Below are positions 5,891 through 10,682 of a DNA stretch of 10,682 nt, piece by piece. Under the pieces are notes generated by a model that was given only the letters and a program-made list of their open reading frames with translations, did not search any database and was not told the origin of the DNA. Origin of the DNA: Patescibacteria group bacterium (GTDB lineage: Bacteria; Patescibacteriota; Minisyncoccia; Phycocordibacterales; Phycocordibacteraceae); the NCBI GenBank assembly GCA_018823385.1, contig JAHJIK010000017.1:1-10682 (forward strand). The letters run 5' to 3'. Made by a program: the position numbers and the translations under genes. The stretch's first letter is position 1; each line of letters begins with the position of its first letter.

Positions 5891-6991
5891 ATGATTATTA
5901 CTTTAGAAAAGAAAGAATTCGGAGAGGCTGTTGCAAGTGTGGGTAAGTTTGCTGAACGAAAGTCAGCAACACTTCCTGTTCTTGCTGGCATTGCGATCGT
6001 CGCAGGTGACGATGGTATTAAACTTCGAGCTACAAATCTTGAAACAGGAATAGATCTAAAGGTAAAAGGAACCATCAAGACACAGGGAGTAGTGGCTCTT
6101 CCTGCAACAACGCTTAAAGAGATGACGTCTTCGTTTTCTGGTTCAGGCGAGATTACGCTTGAGCACACCGGAGACACTGTTATAGTCTCTTCCTCAACTG
6201 GCCGCAGTACGCTCAAAACGCTCTCCTACGATGACTTCCCAACACTTCCGTATCCTGATGCCCCAACAACTAGATTTACTATCTCAGGGGCAGTTCTACG
6301 TGCACTAATTGGAACGGTTGGTCCTTGTGCATCACCCTCAATGGTTCGTCCTGAACTTGCGAGTGTTCTTTTAGCACTTGAAAGTGGGGTACTGAAGTGT
6401 GTTGCGACCGACTCCTTCCGATTGTGTGAGAAGAAAGTGTCTATTCCAGGCAATCTTCCCGACTTCTCCCTCCTTATTCCAGCAAAGAATGCCCTTGATA
6501 TTGTTTCAACGATTCCTGACGAACCTATCGAGATGCTTATTGATGAACACCAGTGTGCCTTCTCTTGGAAGAATGGTCTTCTAACTACTCGACTTGTTAC
6601 TGCAAACTACCCAGACTACAAACAAATCATTCCTAAAGCGTTTGTCTCTGAAGCAGTTGTTCTAAAAAAGGATCTTGAATCTGCAATTCGCCGAACAGCA
6701 ATTTTTGCTGACTCGTTCCAAAAGGTTCGAATCGGTTTAGATCCAGCTGCAAAGCAGGTTACCTTAGCCGCGCGAAACTCAGACGTCGGAGAGTCTTCTG
6801 AAAAGATTCCTGCATCGGTAACAGGCGAATCTGTGGAGCTTTCGTTTAACCACCGATACCTCCAAGCGCCACTATCAGCTATCACTGCCGACAGTCTTAC
6901 TCTTTCAGCGAGTGGTATCGGACGACCTCTTGTTATTAAAGGCTCTGGAGACACTTCGTATCTGTATCTCGTGATGCCAATGAATCAGTAG
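5891..6991 (+). CDS. dnaN: DNA polymerase III beta sliding clamp
   Basis: DnaN forms the ring-shaped dimer that tethers DNA polymerase III and other replication or repair partners to DNA. The 366-residue length is typical, with three repeated clamp domains of about 120 residues each. Recognisable blocks are the N-terminus MIITLEKKEFGEAVASVGKF, the early segment LPVLAGIAIVAGDDGIKLRATNL, domain 2 CVATDSFRLCEKK, LVTANYPDYKQIIP (family: xGxYPxYxxxIP), domain 3 LSFNHRYLQAPLSAI, and the C-terminus YLYLVMPMNQ. The partner-binding cleft end, MPMRL in E. coli, reads M362-P363-M364-N365-Q366 here, so the Arg is missing. Only a bare AGG about ten bases before the ATG could act in ribosome binding. The next gene starts one base after the TAG stop, indicating an operon. 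Confidence 0.97.
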   Translation: MIITLEKKEFGEAVASVGKFAERKSATLPVLAGIAIVAGDDGIKLRATNLETGIDLKVKGTIKTQGVVALPATTLKEMTSSFSGSGEITLEHTGDTVIVSSSTGRSTLKTLSYDDFPTLPYPDAPTTRFTISGAVLRALIGTVGPCASPSMVRPELASVLLALESGVLKCVATDSFRLCEKKVSIPGNLPDFSLLIPAKNALDIVSTIPDEPIEMLIDEHQCAFSWKNGLLTTRLVTANYPDYKQIIPKAFVSEAVVLKKDLESAIRRTAIFADSFQKVRIGLDPAAKQVTLAARNSDVGESSEKIPASVTGESVELSFNHRYLQAPLSAITADSLTLSASGIGRPLVIKGSGDTSYLYLVMPMNQ

Positions 6992-6992
6992 T

Positions 6993-7244
6993 ATGTTCTC
7001 AATCCAGGACCTACTAAAGCGTCACGCAATCCCTGGACTACGACTTTCTGAAAATCGTAGAGTATGTGCAGAAATCCTGACCAGCGTTACTGGGGTGGCT
7101 ATTTCACCCAAATCAATTCAGATATCTGAAGGTGTCCTCTCTCTTTCAATACCACCTGTTTTAAAGTCAGCCCTTCTTCTTAAGCAAACTGAAATTATCG
7201 CGTCGCTACAAGCCGAAGGGATATCGGTTACCGCACTACGGTAG
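6993..7244 (+). CDS. Small DUF721/DciA-like protein, putative helicase-loading factor
   Basis: This 83-residue protein starts one base after dnaN and so is co-transcribed with it. The N-terminal half (FSIQDLLKR...ENRRVCAEILTSVTGV) is predicted helical. The C-terminal half has the order strand (VLSLSIP), helix (LKSALLLKQTEIIASLQAEG), strand (VTALR), which resembles the KH-like core of DUF721/DciA proteins, whose usual pattern is LxVxV...L...LxxxLNxxxG...IR. DciA is the widespread loader or operator of the replicative helicase DnaB in bacteria without DnaC or DnaI. In many bacteria a DUF721 gene follows dnaA-dnaN-recF. Here recF is absent and the small gene sits directly behind dnaN. The assignment rests on pattern and position; a lineage-specific hypothetical protein remains possible. 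Confidence 0.5.
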   Translation: MFSIQDLLKRHAIPGLRLSENRRVCAEILTSVTGVAISPKSIQISEGVLSLSIPPVLKSALLLKQTEIIASLQAEGISVTALR

Positions 7245-7272
7245 TTTCATGTGGTCTTCACAGTTCTTTCAG

Positions 7273-7304
7273 TAGAATTACCGAGTACTTACCTTAACTA
7301 ATAT
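7273..7304 (+). promoter_or_regulatory. Possible promoter elements before the small membrane protein gene
   Basis: The 66-base gap after the DciA-like gene holds TAGAAT (7273-7278, 5 of 6 to the -10 consensus) and, closer to the ATG, TAATAT (7299-7304, six bases before it). No convincing -35 accompanies either. Which one is used cannot be decided from the sequence. No terminator hairpin is visible in this gap, so read-through from dnaN is also possible. Confidence 0.3.
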
Positions 7305-7310
7305 TTATAT

Positions 7311-7541
7311 ATGGCAACAATTGTAAACAACCCAGGAACGAACGAATCTAGTTCAACGGGCTGGATCGTGGCAGGGGTGGTGATAGTCGTCGTGGCACTA
7401 ATCGCACTCTTTGTATGGCCTGGATACGCAAAGAACATGAGCGCCCCAACGGCAGATACAACAAACATTGAAGTAAACGTGCCAAACCCTATGGATACAG
7501 GAGTGTCTGGTGAGATGGGTGGAGAAGAAATGCCTCAGTAG
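7311..7541 (+). CDS. Small single-helix membrane protein
   Basis: This 76-residue protein has a short polar N-terminus (residues 1-16, rich in Asn, Ser and Thr), one strongly hydrophobic helix at about 18-36 (WIVAGVVIVVVALIALFVW), and a C-terminal tail of about 38 residues that is acidic and Pro/Gly/Met-rich. The tail contains a short segment IEVNVP that resembles the VxVNxP-type ends of small membrane proteins I recall from CPR and other bacteria. The few charges around the helix do not settle the topology. No enzymatic motif is present and no function is proposed. The gene stands alone, with its own upstream gap and a strong terminator 14 bases after its stop, which suggests a separate and possibly abundant transcript. 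The ATG has no Shine-Dalgarno sequence and is preceded by a TATAT-rich stretch. Confidence 0.7.
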   Translation: MATIVNNPGTNESSSTGWIVAGVVIVVVALIALFVWPGYAKNMSAPTADTTNIEVNVPNPMDTGVSGEMGGEEMPQ

Positions 7542-7554
7542 GATCTGTAGCGAT

Positions 7555-7584
7555 AAAAAGAGCCCACACCTATGGGCTCTTTTT
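7555..7584 (+). terminator. Intrinsic terminator, perfect 12-bp stem
   Basis: AAAAAGAGCCCA (7555-7566) and TGGGCTCTTTTT (7573-7584) are exact reverse complements around a six-base loop CACCTA. The GC-rich core AGAGCCCA/TGGGCTCT is followed by a run of five T, as in a rho-independent terminator for the small membrane protein gene. The matching A-run on the left makes it potentially active in both directions. The -10 of the next gene begins only six bases after it. Confidence 0.9.
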
Positions 7585-7589
7585 AGTTG

Positions 7590-7595
7590 TATACT
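7590..7595 (+). promoter_or_regulatory. -10 element of the Maf-like gene
   Basis: TATACT lies seven bases before the ATG at 7603, giving a nearly leaderless transcript. The -35 region at 17-bp spacing falls in the loop of the preceding terminator and does not match TTGACA. The context GTATACTTA is also found before dnaA (4295-4303). Confidence 0.45.
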
Positions 7596-7602
7596 TAATC
7601 TA

Positions 7603-8487
7603 ATGAGTGAGGGCTATAAACAACCGCTAAACCGCCTGGAAAAATGGAAGAAGGGTCCAGCGGTAATCGCATCTGGTTCTACACAAAAACAAAGCCTCCT
7701 GACGGACATCGGGTTTTTAGATGTTGAGCCAAAAGGTGCGCCAGACAGCCTTGAGGATGAATATTTTGCGCAGTTTCCAAATAACGAAGGGAGGGCGGAT
7801 TACATACTTGCAGCGCACATAGCGGAAGAAAAGGTGAAGTGGGTAATCGAACAGGGTGTTTCAGACGACGCACTGATTTGTGCGTTTGATACGATCGCCT
7901 TTACAACAACAAGAGACAGGCTGAACCCAAAATACTACCTTCGAAAGCCGCACACACGGGAAGAGGCTTTGGAAGAAATTGAAAAGACATTTAAAACCAT
8001 ACTAGAAGGGAAGGAAGATCTTGCTGAAACAAAAAGGTTGTTAATTGAAGGGTTGGAGGCTGGAGGCCACCCACCAATGAAAGAGATTGGTTTTATGGTA
8101 CTGAACATGGGAACCTCTGTTGCCAACCTTGGTGTTGCCACCGGCATGGCCGTGCGTCTTCCACAGACAGCGGACATAGAACAGAGAATCGCGTTCACTC
8201 AGCTCAATATCGGCGCACTCGACAGCCTCCTCGACTTTGGTGGCGAAGAAAGAGAGTTGGCACTGAAGGAACTTGCTGAGCAAGCACTAGAAACCATGAG
8301 CGAAAACGATCGATGGAAATCCGTTGCAGGTGGCTTGGACTATAACGACCCGCAGGTGCGAGAGGTGCTTAAGGTTTCGGAGGTACAAGCCGACTATGTA
8401 GACCCTGCTGAAAAGGGGCTGTACTTAGGTTTGCCTCAAAAAGCGTTTATGAGCTTCTTGTCGGAACTCTCCACAGAGAAAAACTAG
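7603..8487 (+). CDS. Divergent, enlarged Maf-like nucleotide pyrophosphatase-family protein
   Basis: Maf proteins hydrolyse nucleoside triphosphates, often non-canonical or modified ones, to monophosphates. The start is the ATG at 7603, after the terminator and a TATACT element; an in-frame ATG at 7510 would overlap the upstream gene and cross the terminator. The 294-residue protein shows Maf blocks in order: VIASGSTQKQSLLTDIGF (21-38, family ASxSPRRxxLL), AEEKVKWV (74-81, family AxxKA), DDALICAFDTIAF (88-100, family xADTxV, Asp96), RKPHTREEAL (114-123, family GKPxxxxEA), SVAGGLDY (240-247) and LYLGLP (273-278, family NVxGLP). Lys77, Asp96 and Lys115 are kept, but the double Arg of SPRR is Lys-Gln (29-30). 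It is about 100 residues longer than usual Maf, mostly through a helical insert near 125-185. Its substrate may therefore differ, or activity may be lost. The stop overlaps the convergent PBP gene. Confidence 0.6.
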   Translation: MSEGYKQPLNRLEKWKKGPAVIASGSTQKQSLLTDIGFLDVEPKGAPDSLEDEYFAQFPNNEGRADYILAAHIAEEKVKWVIEQGVSDDALICAFDTIAFTTTRDRLNPKYYLRKPHTREEALEEIEKTFKTILEGKEDLAETKRLLIEGLEAGGHPPMKEIGFMVLNMGTSVANLGVATGMAVRLPQTADIEQRIAFTQLNIGALDSLLDFGGEERELALKELAEQALETMSENDRWKSVAGGLDYNDPQVREVLKVSEVQADYVDPAEKGLYLGLPQKAFMSFLSELSTEKN

Positions 8488-10652
8488 TTGTTTGCTTCGC
8501 GCTCCTTCGCTTTCTCAAGCTCGTCCTGCAGATCGCTGATTAGCTCTAGTGTAGTGGTGGCACTTGGGGCCTGTGTGCTCCAGTTACTAATTCCTGCTTC
8601 CCAGTATGGGTACTGCCCATCGCCACGAGAGTTTCCAAACCCAAGAGGATTGTCTTTGTTAACCCAGTGAAGGATTGAGTGCCAACCTGAACCGTCCGCA
8701 TACTCTCCACGAAGCACTGCAGGAGCATCAGGAGAAACTGCACGAGGCTCTCCAAAGTATTCTTTTGGATATGCTACAAGCGCTTTCTGCATAAATGCAT
8801 TCCACATTGGAGCCACAATGTATCCTGCGATCTCCTTCACCATTGGCGAGTTGTTGTTGTTTCCAGCCCATACACCAACTGCGATGGTTGGGGTATATCC
8901 AACGGTCCACGCGTCTCGATAGTCATTGGTGGTACCGGTCTTTACTGCCACGTCATACCCAGGGAAGTAGAGCGGGTTAACGGGAGGGTACTCAGGCTGT
9001 CTCGCTTCATTGTTTGAAAGCATAGATGAGATATCACGCGCTACACCCGGATCAAGAACCTGCTTAGGCTGATCTTTAAACTCCTCAAGTACCTTTCCTT
9101 TAGGGTCGGTAACTTTAAGAATTCCAGTAGGCGCATTGTAGATACCCTCGTTAGCAAATGTGCCGTATGCGTTGGTGAGTTCTAGCAGTTTCACTTCAGC
9201 CGCACCAAGCGCGAAGGATAGACCGTAGTCACGAGCATCGCTGAGCGTGGTGAGTCCCATACGACGCCCTAGATCAATAACATTCTGAATACCGGCGATA
9301 TACAGCGCTTTAACAGCCGGGATATTGATTGACTGAGCAAGTGCGGTAGTGAAGGTCATTGGTCCGCGGAACTTGTCGTCATAGTTTCCGGGTGCATAGC
9401 ACGGAGCTTCGCTGCTTAAATCAGTCGGTGCACATGAGGTAGAGAACTGTGTTGGCACATCGAGTATTGCGGTCTGAGGTGTGAATCCTTTTGACAGGGC
9501 TGCAGCATACACAAACGGTTTAAAGGAAGAGCCTGGCTGTCGGAGAGCAAGTGTTGCATTGAAGTTTCCATCAATATCAGGGTCGAAGTAGTTTCGTGAA
9601 CCAACCATCGCAAGGATTTGACCGGTCTTCGGGTCAGTTGCAATCAAGGCAGCATTAGAGGCATTGAACCGTGTTGCGTTAGAAAGTGCATATTCGTTTA
9701 CAATCGATTCTGCATTTCGCTGTAGGTCGGCATCAAGTGTAGTAACTACAGACAGCCCCTGACTTACAACATCTGCACCATATTTCTCTTCAAGATACTC
9801 GCGAATATAGAAGACAAAGTGTGGGGCGATAATTGATCCATCGCGCGCAGGGCTAAACACCACCTTCTCTGCTGCGGCTTCGTCATATTCATCCTGAGAA
9901 ATATAGCCCTGCTCAAGCATCTTCTTTAGAACTAGATTCTTTCGAATGTCTAAATCAGCTCGATGGTTTCCATACGGAGAGTAGTAGGTTGGAGACTGAG
10001 GGAGGGCGGCGAGATATGCGGCCTCTGCAATTGAAAGGTCCTTAGCTGACTTCGCAAAGAAGGCGCGACTGGAAGACTCAGCACCATAAAACACACCGCC
10101 GTATGGAATGTAGTTTAGATACAGCTCAAGAATTTCATCCTTTGTGTAAATCTGTTCAAGCTTAATGGCAAGAATTACTTCGTGCGCTTTACGGATAAAG
10201 CTTTTCTCACGGGTAAGAAGTGTGTTCTTCACCACCTGCTGCGTGAGAGTAGACCCACCCTGCGCAAGCGACATGGTGCTTATATCCGTAATGATTGAAC
10301 GGACAATACCAGTGATGCTAATACCCATGTGGCTGTAGAACTCCTTATCTTCAATTGCGATAGTCGCGTGGATTATGTTAGGAGACATCTCGGATAGGGG
10401 AATGATCTGCCGGCGCACGTCAGGGTTAAGGTCGTAGAGAACAGTCTCGCCCGTTCGGTCATAAATCTTCGTAGACTGGGGAACCTTTCGGCTACCAAAC
10501 GAATCAAGATCAGGGATAGGAGTAAAAGCTACCCACAGGAGGCTAAGACCAAAACCAACAAAACCAACCCCGACGGCAATATAAAGAGCCCGCAAGAACG
10601 GGTTGGTGGTGGTAAGTAGGGTGTGGAGGAGCGAATCCTTTTTCTTCTTCAT
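8484..10652 (-). CDS. Class A penicillin-binding protein (transglycosylase/transpeptidase)
   Basis: This bifunctional PBP1A-type enzyme polymerises glycan strands from lipid II and cross-links the peptides outside the membrane. The 722 residues comprise a basic N-tail (MKKKK), one membrane anchor at about 22-44, a GT51 domain, and a transpeptidase domain. The GT51 domain contains the catalytic Glu101 in EDKEFYSH (101-108), GGSTLTQQ (132-139), a second acidic site at Glu173 in KDEILELYLN, and AAYLAALPQSP. The transpeptidase domain contains the SxxK motif S375-S-F-K378, SIN (441-443) and KTGT (571-574). All catalytic motifs are intact. The last 25 or so residues form a charged, helical, coiled-coil-like tail. 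The gene is transcribed toward the Maf-like gene and overlaps it by four bases. No Shine-Dalgarno sequence precedes the ATG. Assigning it specifically to pbpA, mrcA or ponA would go beyond the evidence. Confidence 0.96.
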   Translation of the reverse strand: MKKKKDSLLHTLLTTTNPFLRALYIAVGVGFVGFGLSLLWVAFTPIPDLDSFGSRKVPQSTKIYDRTGETVLYDLNPDVRRQIIPLSEMSPNIIHATIAIEDKEFYSHMGISITGIVRSIITDISTMSLAQGGSTLTQQVVKNTLLTREKSFIRKAHEVILAIKLEQIYTKDEILELYLNYIPYGGVFYGAESSSRAFFAKSAKDLSIAEAAYLAALPQSPTYYSPYGNHRADLDIRKNLVLKKMLEQGYISQDEYDEAAAEKVVFSPARDGSIIAPHFVFYIREYLEEKYGADVVSQGLSVVTTLDADLQRNAESIVNEYALSNATRFNASNAALIATDPKTGQILAMVGSRNYFDPDIDGNFNATLALRQPGSSFKPFVYAAALSKGFTPQTAILDVPTQFSTSCAPTDLSSEAPCYAPGNYDDKFRGPMTFTTALAQSINIPAVKALYIAGIQNVIDLGRRMGLTTLSDARDYGLSFALGAAEVKLLELTNAYGTFANEGIYNAPTGILKVTDPKGKVLEEFKDQPKQVLDPGVARDISSMLSNNEARQPEYPPVNPLYFPGYDVAVKTGTTNDYRDAWTVGYTPTIAVGVWAGNNNNSPMVKEIAGYIVAPMWNAFMQKALVAYPKEYFGEPRAVSPDAPAVLRGEYADGSGWHSILHWVNKDNPLGFGNSRGDGQYPYWEAGISNWSTQAPSATTTLELISDLQDELEKAKEREANN

Positions 10653-10661
10653 ATGTACAGA

Positions 10662-10670
10662 ATGCTATCA
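10662..10670 (-). promoter_or_regulatory. Extended -10 element of the PBP gene
   Basis: On the minus strand TGATAGCAT provides a TGn extended -10 with hexamer TAGCAT (10662-10667, 4 of 6 to consensus), ending nine bases before the ATG. The -35 would lie beyond the window. The spacing mirrors that of dnaA and implies a leader of only a few bases. Confidence 0.35.
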
Positions 10671-10682
10671 CAGAAAAGAAAA

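Noticed and set aside
5677..5894. Two small plus-strand ORFs between dnaA and dnaN
   Set aside because: They overlap each other and the DnaA-box-like cluster, show no recognisable domains, and one runs into the dnaN start. They fit the origin region better than genes.
5854..6216. Minus-strand ORF of 120 codons opposite dnaN
   Set aside because: It is a shadow of dnaN, with low-complexity composition and no motifs.
7510..7602. N-terminal extension of the Maf-like gene from the ATG at 7510
   Set aside because: It would overlap the small membrane protein gene out of frame and run through a perfect terminator and the TATACT element. The encoded extension has no Maf similarity.
1..10682. Alternative genetic code (TGA as Gly, code 25)
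   Set aside because: All core genes are full length in the standard bacterial code without in-frame TGA.
1..10682. Mobile elements, CRISPR arrays, tRNA or rRNA genes
   Set aside because: I found no transposase, terminal inverted repeats, regularly spaced repeats, cloverleaf or rRNA-like sequence. The gene order is that of a chromosomal core region.

Overview
The window looks like the replication-origin region of a small-genome bacterium, most likely a Candidatus Patescibacteria (CPR) member close to the Parcubacteria. This is inferred from gene content and not from a database search. Supporting signs are a minimal YidC without a large periplasmic domain, a divergent RnpA, no recF after dnaN, a two-helix VirB2/TrbC-like protein and a membrane-anchored propeller-like protein of kinds I recall from CPR genomes, very tight gene packing, and no Shine-Dalgarno sequence at any of the checkable starts. 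The standard bacterial code fits: UGG encodes Trp, and every essential gene reads through at full length without in-frame TGA.

Layout: (1) 1-3021, plus strand: a tightly coupled three-gene envelope cluster. It encodes a secreted Ig-like protein (5' end cut off), a VirB2/TrbC-like two-helix protein with a Cys-rich exported tail, and a membrane-anchored beta-propeller-like protein. (2) 3018-4216, minus strand: the classic rpmH-rnpA-yidC operon, with a well-formed promoter at 4231-4259. rpmH (48 codons) is easily missed because it is so short. (3) 4217-4310: the divergent rpmH/dnaA regulatory gap, containing an 8-bp inverted repeat around the rpmH -10 element. (4) 4311-7244, plus strand: dnaA, a 227-bp candidate oriC, dnaN, then a small DUF721/DciA-like gene directly after dnaN. 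(5) 7311-7541: a small single-helix membrane protein ending in a perfect 12-bp-stem terminator. (6) 7603-8487: a divergent, enlarged Maf-like protein. (7) 8484-10652, minus strand: a class A penicillin-binding protein.

How the parts fit together: dnaA, the boxes in the dnaA-dnaN gap, dnaN and the DciA-like gene would form the initiation, clamp and helicase-loading set. rpmH, rnpA and yidC connect translation, tRNA processing and membrane insertion, as at many bacterial origins. The PBP and the three-gene cluster serve the cell envelope.

The most unusual items are a perfect 14-bp inverted repeat inside the rnpA coding sequence, repeated TTMTCCCC-type elements in the candidate oriC, two convergent gene pairs whose stop codons overlap by palindromic 4-mers (TTAA and CTAG), promoters placed almost on top of start codons, and no TGA stop among 12 genes. 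I see no mobile element, CRISPR array, tRNA or rRNA. No gene-free stretch exceeds 300 bases.
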